This document shows positions 8,843 through 21,339 of a DNA stretch of 64,000 nt, piece by piece. The DNA is taken from positions 66,076-130,075 of the forward strand of contig QANU01058919.1 in assembly GCA_003254905.1 (NCBI GenBank), written 5' to 3'. Position numbers and translations under genes: made by a program. Within the stretch, counting starts at the first letter, position 1; the number at the start of each line of letters is the position of its first letter. Below the pieces are notes generated by a model, which saw only the letters and a list, made by a program, of their open reading frames with translations, was not told the DNA's origin and did no database searches. Origin of the DNA: Nissolia schottii (taxonomy: Eukaryota; Streptophyta; Magnoliopsida; Fabales; Fabaceae).

Positions 8843-11800
8843 GCTTTTTTTTTGGGCTGTTACTCTTTTTACTAATGAAAAAAAAAACTTATTTCATTTT
8901 AGATTTTTTGTGTGTGTTTTCTTGTTATTGTTTATTTCTTTGTTTTATGTTTCGTTTTGTAAGTTCTTATTATTTGCGTTAATGTTTTTAAAATTTTTAT
9001 GTTTGTCTTTATAAAATAAGAATACAAAGTAATTAACTATACCAAATGATTTTAACTAATAAAAAATTGATTAAAGTAAAAAAATTTAAAAACCATTGGA
9101 CATGGAGAGCAAAGAAAACATGGGGAGAGAGAGGCACAAGAGAGAAGAATAAAAATGAGATATATAATACAATAAAGATAAAAATGTAAATTAATAAAAC
9201 TAAATCAATTCAATTATGATTTTAACAAATTTTAAACATTATAATTTATTTCTAAATTAATTCAATTTTTTTTATATGTTTAATTTTAAACATAATAATT
9301 AATTTACAAATCACATTAATTTTCATCAAATTAATTCAATTAAAATTATTTCTCATTTTAATTGATTCTAAAGGCATCATCATGACGGGCCAGCCTTCTC
9401 TCTGAGGATCAGCAATGACTACTGTCACGGAACCATCCTCCTTCGCGAGCACGCGGGAGCATCGTTGGTTTGTAATGTTTAGGAGACCTAGCAAATTAAT
9501 TTACAAATTATTTATAATGAAGATGTTGATTTGTAAGTTGATAAGTTAAAAATAATATTTACATTTATATGAATAAAATAAGAAAAAATGATAAGTGTCA
9601 ATCATAAAAATTATTAGTTTATAAACTTTTATTTTATGCATTTAAATGTTCCTCTTGGGGCTTAATATTATTCATGAAGCACTTGCAACTCCTCAAAATA
9701 ATTTGCTTATATGTGTTTTATTTGAATTGAATTTTTGAGTTGGGTAATGTCGCCATGTAGCAACTGCTCTAAATACTTTGTTTCTATATATATTTTATTT
9801 GATTTTATATAATATCACGCAAGAATTTTGGGTAACTTGAGATTCAAATTGCATTTCTTTTCGTCTTATTTCCCTACTAATTAAGAAGCGAGGACATGCT
9901 TTCCTAGACAGACGGCACAATTGTTATATTCTTGTGCCCTTGTTACTATGACAACAATGATTAAGTAATTAACGCTCAAACCGTAGTTTACTTGTGACGA
10001 AGGTTTGTAGTCTCTTGTAGTTAGTGGACTGTCTTGCAATTATAATTTCTAAATGTCATTTGCTATCAAAATAGTGTCTAAAAAGTAATGGAATACATTA
10101 CTTCCAAACTTGTGGTGACTCAAATCCATCCACAGCTGTATTCTTATTCTTATTCTGCTCAACAAAAAAAAAAAATGAAACTCAATTAAGGCAACTTGAA
10201 AAAACATTTAAGAATTGCTATTCCGCACTTTAATTAAATAAAACTATTTGTTCTCTAATCTCTTATATTTTCTGCAGTTGCTTTACAAATTACAAATGTA
10301 CAAAATTATGCTATCCAACCAACAGTCCCCTCCCATAGTCCCACTGATATCTCGTTTACTTCTTGCTGCTTGTATCAATGCTGAATGATATGACAAGAAT
10401 CGAGCATCACGGGAATTAACTCTTCACAACTGTTCTCCATTTTTCATGGCATAAAATGATTGTCTCCAATAAACATAAGCTCATGGAGAATGGTAAAGAT
10501 TGGTGCAAGAAATAACCACCTACCAGCATTCCATGGTCTCCCATTAATTATTTCTTCTATCAACTCCTGCAATGGTTAGTACTTTATTAGCACTATTGGG
10601 AACAAGAGCTGCAAAAGCAGCCGACTTTAGTCCTGCATAAAAAAAATAGAACTCCAAATTGCAGTAATTGTCTCTTTTTTTTCCCAATCTTTGTTGGGAT
10701 AATTGGACAACTAAGGAAAATAATAAATTTACATTGCATTCAGATTTTGGTCATAGATGGGTAAAACATAGATATACAATTTCCTTATTTTTCTAACGTG
10801 GCATCCATAATTAATCATGATGAATGATTTACTCTATATGGTGATGTTTTCTAGGAAATGTATAATCTTGAAGGAATGGTCAATTGAGAGCAATGAGTAG
10901 GTCATTGCATCATTTACATCAAAGAGATACATACAGCTTGGATTAAATCAATATTTTGTCACTTCAGAACAATCTTTGTCCATTCAAGTGTTTTCATTCA
11001 TCACTAATTCCTGATTTTCTACCCCGTATCATATATAATTCAATGAGAATGTGATTGTCAAGCATGTTGCTACTCAAACTTGGAAAGAACTTGAAGACAG
11101 ATATGCATGATAAGGAGAATAACACCAGCAGCCATGCCAGAAACAGAGGCAGAAAGGGGACATTCAGCAACGCCGTCCTGTTTGGCAAGAAAAGGGACAG
11201 CAGGAGAAGCGTGAATAACATTATTGCCTTCAGTTTTGGAAGAAGAGATATCACCCTCAGCGTCTAGGGGCTCAGCATATTTAAGCACCAGGAATCAGCA
11301 GCCTTTTCATCCACATCCGGAATAGCAACACTATCCTCAACAATTGGGGGCTGCAGAGTCAGAAGCAGTAGAAGCAAAGGCAAGACAATTGGCATGATGC
11401 CTAGCACGGTAACTCGCAGCTACAATTGATTTTCTTTATTGGGTAGGAGAAAGAGCAACACGTTCTGCAACAAATCGAAACACACCATTAGAAAGCCATG
11501 CATACAATGTAAAAGAGAGCAATCAAAAGCAGAACCAAAATAAAAGGAGTCAATGACAATCGAAGAAAAGAAGCCGAGGAAGAAGAGAGCCGGGAAAAAG
11601 TACAAAGTCTACAGACACAAGCTGAATCCAATTCGAAAAGGAAAGGAGTAGAAAGTCTAAAAGACATGTAACTCACCTCCGACTGAAAGGGAAAGCACAC
11701 AAAGTATCAAGACTTTGAGCTCTATACTCTTAATAGTGCAAGAAAGAACCATAAAAGCATGAATAACTAGTTTCAGCTCAATGATAGATTTTAGTCTGAG

Positions 11801-12880
11801 AAAATGTTTCCAACTATGTCTTTATCGAATTATGATCTACTTTGAAATGTTATATGATATTTCTCTAGTAATAAATTGCATGAAGTGAACAGTACAGGAT
11901 GTCCAAGAATAAATAGAGCATGACAGAGAAAAGACGCCCTGGGGGCTTTATTAGGAGATTCTTTCCTTCACTATGCTTATACTGTCAACTAACCTAAAAT
12001 TCAAATATTGTTTGAATTGTTATGATGATACAACATAAGCAGACACTGACAGAAGGCAGTGAGGCAGGCAAGGAAAGTGGATAAGCAAAGACGTCCTTCA
12101 CCAAAAGGGTCTATAGATGTTTTGCACATGAAGAATACTTGACAGCATCCTCCATGTGCAAGGGGGCTTATGATATAGACCCTTTTGTAATACATAGACT
12201 AAGGATGATTACTAGTATGATTAAAGTAGAAGCATAGTCACTTGTCTCTAGTATGGTTAGCAAGGGCTAGGCATAGGGTGGTGCCAACAAAATACGCCCT
12301 GAGTCTATCCACATAGACACAAGAAGGGGAACTATGAGGAGTTATGGATTAGAGGGTTTTGGATCTTGCCCCACATCCCAAAGATGCCATGAGATCCATT
12401 CCAAGGCCTTTTGGCCAGCTATTAGAGCATAGGGAGCAAGCAATTAGACACGCCCTTGCAGTAGCTGGAGTTAACAACTTACAAACAGCCTCCAGATTGG
12501 ACTCAGGGGGTCTCCTGAAATGCCCTCTGAGTACCTGCTGAGGGAGCAGCAAAGGGTTGGTGACTTTACACACTTTAGGGACCCTTCAACATAGCCTAGG
12601 AGAGAGGGACATAAAGGGGTTTTGTTTATACTAGGTTTTGGTGAAAGAAACCTGCATTGGGCAGAGCTTGAAAGGGACATCTCACTTCAGGCTGCAGGCA
12701 CAAGGACCCACGCAACAGAGGGTTTTGACCTGCAGCTCTGAAAGTGACACTTCAATAGCAAACCCCTAGGAATCAAAATGGTATTCTAGGAATAGGAAAG
12801 GGGAGAAAAAAGAGTGGGAAGGAGATACAAAAGGAGAATACAGATAGAGAGAAGGGAAGACATGAAAACACAAGTGAACA
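8843..12880. repeat. Duplicated block S, copy 1 (about 4 kb)
   Basis: This is the direct-repeat partner of 32480-36590. It holds AT-rich DNA (8843-9360 and 9480-10990), a short segment at 9375-9470 that in the second copy belongs to a longer protein-like stretch (RVLAKEDGSVTVVIADPHRE), a possible gene remnant (11070-11677), and a GC-richer stretch (12000-12880) of repetitive character that I cannot classify. Relative to the second copy it lacks about 180 bp near 9470. No intact gene is apparent. Confidence 0.8.
11070..11677 (-). pseudogene. Possible remnant of a small C-tail-anchored membrane protein gene
   Basis: The minus-strand frame ending at 11070 reads KYAEPLDAEGDISSSKTEGN..., then ends with a hydrophobic segment (AAGVILLIMHICLQVL) and SKFE, typical of a C-terminal membrane anchor. 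Upstream, a plausible intron lies at 11465-11676 (GTGAGT donor, TTGTTGCAG acceptor). Between them the coding signal shifts frame (VEDSVAIPDVDEKAADSW is in another frame), so the copy is probably broken. The second copy (34795-35402) has the same layout and the same 212-bp intron length. The four residue differences I noticed in the tail (D/E, F/S, C/S, M/V) suggest relaxed constraint. Family not recognised. Confidence 0.35.
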
Positions 12881-15004
12881 CAAGAGAAAACACACACATA
12901 TACACCAGTAAACCCAAAAACCAGACAGCAACCAGACCAGAGAAATAAGGTCCCGTGCGAGAGGGCGTATTCAGAAATCATCAAAACTTGCTTGCTCCCA
13001 AGCTCTAGAGCAAAAATCACCCGCACAAGGGCTTGGATCGGAGGACAAGGTTATTCACCCCTCACCATCTAACCCTCATGGTCCCCATTTTCCTTTCCTT
13101 CCTCAAGTCTCAAAACAAGTTTACGAACCCATAATCTCTCATTTTCTCACATTCATTTTCATGCTTTAAACTTGTTTACAAAAACGGTTTAAATCACATA
13201 CTCATCAGCAAGAGCTTGACCTTCGGAGGTCGGCAATTCTCGTAGAAAAAGGAAACCATTTTTCTTGTATTAATGGAGAATAGTAACATAAAGGAAAGTT
13301 GCAATAATACATTGTTATAATGAAATACAAGCAGCTCCATAAGATAGGTAACATGATTGAGACCATGCTTCACAACAATGGGCTACTTAGAGTTAAACAA
13401 AATATGACAAAATAAGTTCTATCCAAATTCTCAATAATAATAGTTTTTTAACTTTTAAATAAAATAATTAATATAATATGAATTTTAAAATAATAATATA
13501 TGTTTAATAATAGGTTCTTCCTTCTATACTTTTAACTCTTATAGTTTAAAATATATTTTAATGAAATTTATACAATTAAATGGATTTAATAATGAAATTT
13601 ATTCTTGATAGGACACTATGACGTCGCTTGATTTATTTAGTTAATCCCACATAGCGAAAAAATGATCGATTGTTGTTGTATTTGGATTTAATAATGAAAA
13701 TAAGCAAAATAGTTCACTAAAACATTTTAGTCTAATTTATAGATCGTCTAAATTAAATATTTTATTGAAATTTTTTTAATTGTTAATAGCAACTTCAAAA
13801 TTTTTATAGAAGTACTTTAAAAACTTAAACTTATAATGTGTGAAATTTCAATTTTTAATAACATTAAAAAAATTTACGTTTATAATACATAAGTGCTCTA
13901 ATAACTTAAACATGAAAATGTTATTATATATTTCAAGTTTAAGTTCTTAATTATTGATATATTATTTTTCTTGTAAATATTTATATATTATAAAAGTGGA
14001 ATTTTTAAATATGTTATTAAAATTAAAATTTTTCAATTTTTCTTTAATTCAAACCTATTATAAATTAGACTGAAATTTTTCATCAAATTGCCTTGCTTAT
14101 TTTTATTATTAAATCTAAATCATCATATAAATTTCATTAAAATATATTTTAAACTAGAAAAGTTAATACTATTTCATTAAACAATATATTGAAAAAGTGA
14201 AACTTAAATGTGACATAAGTAAGAGAGAAATTAAAGGTGAAAAATCACACTTAACAAGATCATATGAAAAATTCACATGATAGAATTCATATTACGTGAG
14301 CTTATATTAAACATAAAGCTTGCTAGCCTAGTAGATTGGTTGCGCATCCTGCAACTCACTGGATTTAAGTCATGTCATAATCCAACAGTCAAATTTATCA
14401 AATTTATTGAGGACAAAAACTCAAAAATTAATTTAGAATTTATTGAGAACTAAAAACTTATTTAATCCTAATTAAGTCAATATATCTCCTTTGCAAACAA
14501 CCCCCTAAATTCCAGAATGAATTCTCCTTAGCCCAACCCCAATACAAAAATCCCCTTTATCTCACCAAATCATCATGGATCAGCCTTGCAAATCAAAAGG
14601 GGACACCTCCGCAATTCTGCCATGCTGTGGTGGGGCCCACTGTCAAGCCCATTTCCTCATTGTGACGCAGTTCAACACTCTGCTGCACTTGAACAGCAAT
14701 AGCAGGGCATCCCATGTTTTCCCTATTGTACCCCTTCCTAGTAGCTAGGGACGGACAAGCCCGGCCTAGTTAACCCAAGAGCCTAATGGGTTGGGCCTAA
14801 ACTGACTTTTACTATTTACATGCCGAATTTTATACGTTTGATCCACTTATTTAACCGGATAAATGGGCTGAACTCGCGGGTCGGGCTAGCACACCATGTC
14901 AATAAATAGTTTAGGGTGGTCCCGACATTACTGATATTCGAACTAATGTATTGGCATCCTTGGGAATGGGGTAGGGATGACGTAAATTAGCATTTCCATT
15001 AAGA
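12881..15004. other. Segment present only in the first unit, no gene seen
   Basis: This 2.1-kb stretch is absent from the second unit, where a deletion scar joins the flanks (about 36590-36620). 12881-13260 is GC-richer and repeat-like; 13260-14480 is extremely AT-rich; 14720-14960 includes GGCCTAGTTAACCC-like wording common in plant repeats. No open frame stands out. Confidence 0.6.
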
Positions 15005-15393
15005 TCTTAAATATGGATCGTATTTTCTAATAGGCCACAAGCACGACCAATAGCAAGAACATCAACATATAACCACTGGACAGTTTCCAGATCATTTGCT
15101 AGAACAAATATGCTTGGCTTCTTACTTCCACAAACTACACCAACTACTTCTTTACGTACAAAAGGATAGGCATGCATCAAAACAAAGTAAGTTTGGATCT
15201 ACACCTTTCCGTATCAGACAAGGCTTTTAAGACCAGAGGCAAGGACAATCTCTGACGAAAATGCTCCACCAAGATGCAGTTCCATCATCCCGTGAAAGGG
15301 GAGGAACTGCATCTACAAACTGTTCATCACGTGCCACCTCTAAAAATTGGTCTTTCCAATTGCGAGGGAACCCATCCTCTGTTGACAAGAACG
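15005..15393 (-). pseudogene. Exon remnants of an unidentified plant gene
   Basis: The minus strand contains protein-like runs: SKKPSIFVLANDLETVQWL followed by YVDVLAIGRACGLLENTI (about 15010-15170), preceded by MMELHLGGAFSSEIVLASGL and DGFPRNWKDQFLEVARDEQF in other frames (about 15230-15390). The pieces look like adjoining exons or a frame-broken gene. Related pieces occur at 8040-8320 and 36620-36836. The LTR element begins immediately after it, as if inserted into this gene. I do not recognise the family. Confidence 0.45.
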
Positions 15394-17542
15394 TGTTAAG
15401 TTTCATAGTTGAGTAGATGAAATAAATAAAATAGGATTAGATAAGAGTAATCACATAGCGAGAAAGGTTATTGTATTACTGAATAGATGTGTATTATTGT
15501 CATGTCTTATTACACAGAGATGTTCCTATTTATAGACTAGAAATAGAATCAATGCATAATGAAAGTAAATCAATATAGTATAAACTAAATCAATTAAGAT
15601 TAATCTAAGATATAGAATATATTTATTTTTATTCTTGACACTCCCCCTCAAGCTAAAGTACATCGAGGACCACAAGGAGGAAGGCAAGCGCGGAAGAGGC
15701 ACACAAGGAGGAAGGCATGTGCGGAGGGAGGCACGCACGGAAGAGGCACAGTGATAAGCATGGGAATGAAGCACCGGAACCACCGGAAAGTTGTAGGCAC
15801 AGTGGCATGGGAATGAAGCACCGGAACCACCAGAAAGTAGGCATAGTTGTAAGCATGAGAATGATGCATTGCAACCACTAAAAAAACACCCCCTCACGAG
15901 GTAAACACTTTATACTTACATTGGACGCCAATCATCGCTCTTTGAGCTCAACTCCAATGAGTACAACGGTAACACTATGTGGAACAGAAGCAATGGAACC
16001 AAAGTTTGACGTTGCTCATACCATTTCAGCAAATTAGAGTAATCAGCAAGAGATGATTTCAACTGATCAATAGGATTTGTAATAGCAAGGATAGAAACTT
16101 GAGCAACATTTGCTGATCGTTGGGAGCATTCCCGTTGTAGAATGTGACAATCTTCTAAGGTATGGCCCCAAACGGCCACAATGAATACACTTCGAAAGGC
16201 CTCCTCCCACGTTATCATAGCAAGAACGACCATGGTTGCTACTCTGGGAGGCTAAGGCGAATATATCATTTAGGGTCAGGGCAGTGATGGACTATACAGG
16301 GTGTTTAGCAGGAACTTGAAGCAATGTGGACTACGCTTTAGAAAGAGTAGGCATAGTAGTCGACCACAAAATCTGATCTCGAGTAGCAGACTAGTCAAGA
16401 AGCAAGCCATACAAGGCCATAAGAATAAAGAAGGCATTCCTCTGCTCCAATTCCTTTGCCAGAGTATCAGTGGGGGTTAAAAGCTCATTGAAATCATGGA
16501 GAACACTGTGAATCTTCCCCAGATAGGTAGACATAGGGCCATCAAACTACTGAGAAGTAATGATCTCCGTGAGGTTTTGGCAAACCCCATACAAACGTTG
16601 GGTGTCATTGGTGTAAAGAGCTTTGGCTTATTCCCACACTGATTCACAAGTAATATGAGACCAAAAAATTTGCTTGTTAGACCAATAAATGGTGGTTTTG
16701 ATGATACTGCAAAGCTGGGCATCAATGTGAGACCATTGAGGACACTCCGTTGCACAAATATTTTTTGCCTTTTTGGAGAGATGGTCTGAGTAGCCTTGGC
16801 TGGCAAGCCAAAGTTTGATATTAGAGGCCCAAGAGTCGTAGTTGCTACCATCCAATTTGCAATGGAGAGAGGCACACTAATATGGCTAACAAAAGTTGGA
16901 GGCCTAGTCTTTGGGAGCACCTAAAAGGTCACCAGCATCCATTGGTCACATAGGGGCAAAAATGGAAACCAAAAGATACCTGACAAGACAAAGTGGTTGG
17001 ATAAAGAAGACAAGCACAAATCCAGAAAGAGGGGGCTGAGGTGAGCTTAGTGGTGCAAGAGGCAGCCGGAGATGTCCTCGGATGTGTTGTCACACGCTAT
17101 AGGAAGCAGTGGCGTGTGGAGCATCGAAACGTGATGCGACAACTGTGGGTGGTAGCAGTGGAGCACAATAAGCCTGGTGGTGTGGTTGCCAGACGAAAAC
17201 GATGCTGGAAAGTTTGGCCGGCGGTAGTCAAGGGATGAAAGCTGCCGTAGAAAAATGCACGACAAGAATAGGTGTTTCTCAGTGGGCTCTAAATACCATG
17301 TAAAGTTTCATGGTTGAGCAAATAAAATAAATAAAATAGAATTAGAAAAGAGTAATTAGAGAGCAAGAAAGGTAATTGTATTGTTGAATAGATTAGTATT
17401 GTTGTATCTCATTACATAAAGATGTTCCAATTTATAGAATAGAAAGAGAATCAATGCATAATGAAAGTAAATCAACCTAGAAAAAACTAAATCAAATAAG
17501 ATCAATCTAAGATATAAAATATATTTATTTTTATTCTTGACA
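15394..17542 (-). mobile_element. Non-autonomous copia-like LTR retroelement, copy 1
   Basis: Fossil element of 2.15 kb on the minus strand. Its 3' LTR is 15394-15640 and its 5' LTR 17299-17542, both with TG...CA ends on the genomic plus strand. A primer-binding site complementary to initiator tRNA-Met lies at about 17285-17298 (TGGTATTTAGAG on the element strand). A polypurine tract adjoins the 3' LTR (15641-15655). Between them lies a copia-type Gag-like region (about 16480-16920, with NYDSWASNIKLWL). No reverse transcriptase or integrase is seen, so it depended on other elements. It is broken, with several breaks. The two LTRs differ by about 12-13%, so it inserted well before the segmental duplication. 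I found no clean target-site duplication. Confidence 0.85.
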
Positions 17543-18430
17543 CAACAAAAATACATTATATTAAAATTGAAGAAACAACACTAACCCAATAAACATGCGA
17601 AGCATGCATAACAGCTTAAGTAGCAATTGGTCAAGTATAATTAAGATAATTTTTTTTTCTTATAAAGACTTATTATCTTAAAAACATTATGACTTAAATC
17701 TTATGAAGCGTTTGAGAATAGTGGAGTGGACAGATAGTGGCCATGAATAATATGGATGAAAAGAGAAAGCAAATGAAACAAAACATACTTAAGAGGACAA
17801 AATGAAGGGAGCAATCTTTCACAAAAAGGAAGAGCTTAAACAGAAAGGTTGTAAATACCAGTTAGTACATAGTAGAATAAATATCCATTAACACAAGTAA
17901 CACTATTGAATCTTATGAGAAACACTTCCAATATAAACTAAATATCACAAGGGATAATGGATTTTTTATCCTTTGATCAAGTGGTGCAACAAACAGGAAG
18001 TAAAAATTTCTAATGTCATTATGGATTACTTTCATTGATCAAGCTAGTAAAATAAAACTGATGATTTACCAGTCAGTATAATTGTCCCTAGCACAAGAGA
18101 TGTTATAACATAGTAGCCAATTTTAGTTGCACCTAAAATAATTCTCGAAAGAGATCCTACAAAGAATGATTTTTTACAGCAATAGGGAGGCAGCCATTGT
18201 CTTCCATATTTAAAAGCGAGGTCTTCGCCTCATCAATCAAGCCTTCTTCATAAACAGTACAACACTGGCCTCGTATCACTTACCTTCCATTCCTTTATCC
18301 TCGCTCCACAATAGAACATTAGTAGCAACCACTGAGGAGAGTTCCATCTGCTGTCAAATTTTGTATTGTTTGTGATAAATTATTCAGCAACAGCACATGT
18401 TCCACATGGCAATGCAAATCAACCTGAGAA
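17543..18430. repeat. Duplicated block P, copy 2, with a PPR 3' fragment
   Basis: Close copy of 89-1010. It contains the same decayed minus-strand PPR end at about 18170-18260. After 18430 it joins directly to PPR 5' flank, so nearly the whole PPR pseudogene seen in the first copy is missing here. Confidence 0.8.
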
Positions 18431-19509
18431 TTCAGCAAAAATGTTAACATTGTCGATATGAATGGTGAAATTGTGAAAGTGATGAACGAGTTTTGAGTTG
18501 GTGTTGGCGGAGGAAGGAGAGATTATGGGCATGGACATCAGACAAGGACAAAAATGTTTGTTTGGTGAGATAGTGAAATTAATTGTGTTTTGAGATGTTT
18601 GAAAAGAGCTTCTAAATATCATCAAAAAGAAAGGTTTGATGGAAAATACTACCATCAAAGGAGCCTAAGAGGGTATGAAGCTATGCAGTGCATCACAGAT
18701 TTTACATTATTCTGACATCAGGAGTAACTGTCACGTATATTTGGAATTTGTTGCTTACTCGTCTTCCTAGGGATTTCCTATGAGATACTTTAAATATTTA
18801 AATGACGGTTAGACAACTCAAAAATTGACAAAATAATTCCATTTATCACTTTCTTTCTTTTCTCCAATCTCTTGATAAACTAACTTAAAAAAAATATCAA
18901 TAAATCCATTCCGTATTAACTCATCAATAAAGTAGTTTATAAAAAAAATCAATAAAGTATACTCATTTTAAAATAAAAATTATAATATGTTTTAAGATTT
19001 TGATACTAGTCAAAAAATCTCAAATAAAAAGAGTCAATATAATTTTTACTAAATCTCAATGGTCGTCAATGTATTTTGCCTTAAAAGTAATATTACTTTA
19101 TTATATTCAACATACTTTAAAATATAATTTTTAAACACAAATCAATTCTTTTAATTTCAACTACACTAAAGTTAATTATTTCAAAATTTAATTCTTATTT
19201 TTTTAATTCTAAATAACGAGGAATAGATATTTACGGAATCATAAACATACAAATGTCAGATCATGAACAAAACTTATATTGAATATACATCAACATTTTT
19301 TTATCGTAATAGATAAGATCATATGTATGACATATCCAAAACCAAAGCAAATCAAAGTAAAATCAAACATAATATGTGTCCAAAACATGATGAGGAGCAT
19401 AAACTAGCTTGCTCGTCAAATAACAAAATCCAATACATCAATAAGTTCGACACAAGAATATAGCATAATAGTAAACTCAACAAGTCAACACACGCATCAT
19501 AACTAACCA
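18431..19509. other. PPR 5' flank relic and AT-rich DNA
   Basis: 18431-18660 retains a scrap of PPR leader and its upstream flank, recognisable from the copies at 3174-3400 and 40050-40340. 18700-19500 is AT-rich DNA repeated at 40400-41240 and 54840-55680. No gene seen. Confidence 0.6.
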
Positions 19510-20037
19510 TCAAATTCTAGAGGCGCGATCTGAAGGGTCATTCTGATATGGTCCCCAATTTTGAGGCTCAACTAACAACTTCAAGTCCTCCTACGAATCA
19601 GTGTCTTTCGACTTTACCTCTGCAATCCCATCACCAACTTTACCATTAAGAACTCCAACATCAACCACAACATCATGAACTGTGGCTCCAAAGAAAGCTA
19701 CTTCTTCTCCGTCTGAGAGTATCACAATGTGGTTCAAACTGTTATAATTGTTCTCCCATTCTACAACTACCCTTGCAGCACGTACTTGAGAAACGTAGAT
19801 AGAAATGTGGAAAGTCTTCCTTGCCTTAGCTGGAGGGGTGTCAACATGCACTAGTGGAAGAAGGAACTAAATATGATGTATTAGTTCTAGTGTGATAGAA
19901 GATTCTACTATGACGCCAATCACTACCTCATAAGTTGTCGTATGAGTGACCTCAACTACGGCGACTCCTCGGGTGAGGTCAAGCCTGATGCTCAAGATAG
20001 TTTGGGTCTCCGTCCTCACAATACAAACTCGCTCCAT
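19510..20037 (-). pseudogene. Unidentified protein-like remnant, copy 1
   Basis: A minus-strand frame of 176 codons starts at an ATG (20037) with MERVCIVRTETQTILSIRLD and continues through FHISIYVSQVRAARVVVEW and HDVVVDVGVLNGKVGDG to DPSDRASRI and a final stop. Two stops interrupt it, one after LELIHHI and one after SKDTDS. The length and frame are preserved exactly in the second copy (41244-41771). It is acidic, lacks membrane segments, and matches no family I recognise. It could be an exon of a captured host gene or part of a transposon. Not a working gene in this copy. Confidence 0.5.
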
Positions 20038-20765
20038 CAAAACCTAGAGCCATATGTGAAAGAGATGAGAAAACATGTTTCCTAAGTGGATATGTTGGCA
20101 CTAACTAGGTGTCATTGCATAGGCTTCTAACCATTCGGGTCGTTTTTAAGTGAACATGCACCAAGGATTTATTCAATTAATTATTTGAACCAAGTCTGAA
20201 TAGTTAACAGTTAACCTATTCTTTCTTTTAATCTAACTCTTATCAGTCAGTCAAGATCAGAGAGTATGAACAACACATCAATCTGTTGAACATGGAAATG
20301 AAGAATGCTATGCACACGTGTTATGAATTCTTCTTCTTTGTTATATGTGTTCTTTAGTTATTCACCTTTTGTACTCTTCGGTATGCTTGGGGGACGGATT
20401 TACCCACCAAGGACATACAATTTTCTCGTGAAGGAGATGAACTCAAATCTGTAGTAGAGAACCACAAACACTGACATAGTCAACCATGATCAAAGGGATT
20501 TTTCTTTCTTCCTTGAGTACACCCAGTACTATCAGCATACAACCTTTAAACCAATGGAAGGTGACCGACTTTTGCACTGGCCCAAAGGACACGCTCCACG
20601 CGGGAAGCATCATTATGCATAACTTAGTTACTGTAAGTGTATTATATAAAAGTCTTATGAATATTTCCTCAAAAGAGAACTTAACTTATCTTTGATAAAC
20701 AATACATTTTTAAGTCTTATAACAAGCTTACAAAGAAATGATGACACTTATGGGTTCATCTATAG

Positions 20766-20800
<35 letters not shown>

Positions 20801-21339
20801 AACAAATGAACATGCACTAAACATTATAAGATCATACGATAGCTACATTTAACATTATAAACATAAACATAAGCATGAGTATAAGCATAGGCATAATCAT
20901 AAGCATGAGCATAAGCATAAACATAATCATGGATATAGCTATAGCATGAACATACGTAGTTCTTCCAAATGTATACACTGCCTATGCAAACAATACCATT
21001 TTATTTTCTGCGTGCTAAAAAACACAACTTGAACCATACATATAGTACTTCAATGCTAAGGCTTAGGGAATTCTTTTAGAAAAACATGCATCAAATTACC
21101 AACATTTAAGTTCTTTTTGACACTGACAGTGGAAAGAAAACCCTACTTTATGCCATATTGGTGGAAGGAACTTTAATCATAGGTCACAGAGTCCTCTTTA
21201 GAAAACTTGACCATAAGTCTAGTCATCGTACAACTCATTCCCTGATCCTTCCTAAATCAAGTAAGAAAAACCAACGAAAATTGCCAAGGGTTTAAACAAT
21301 ATCTTTTTAAAAATGTTTCAACATCAAAGAGGTTTCTTA
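20038..21339. other. Non-coding, microsatellite-bearing stretch
   Basis: Shared with 41772-43069. It contains CA and ATAAGC-type simple repeats and otherwise unremarkable AT-rich DNA. I see nothing that supports a gene. Confidence 0.6.
20769..20945. repeat. CA microsatellite and degenerate hexamer array
   Basis: A run of CA dinucleotides at 20769-20796 is followed at about 20857-20945 by a loose array built on CATAAG/CATAAA hexamers. The equivalent region in the second unit has a shorter CA run (about 42505-42518) and a shorter hexamer array, as expected for slippage since duplication. Confidence 0.85.

Noticed and set aside
12000-12960. A protein-coding gene in the GC-richer part of block S (frames around 12349-12680)
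   Set aside because: The frames are short and overlap in conflicting phases, and the composition resembles a repeat; I could not assign a family either way.
15526-17265. Several short frames inside the LTR element as host genes
   Set aside because: They fall within a broken retroelement and overlap one another in different phases.
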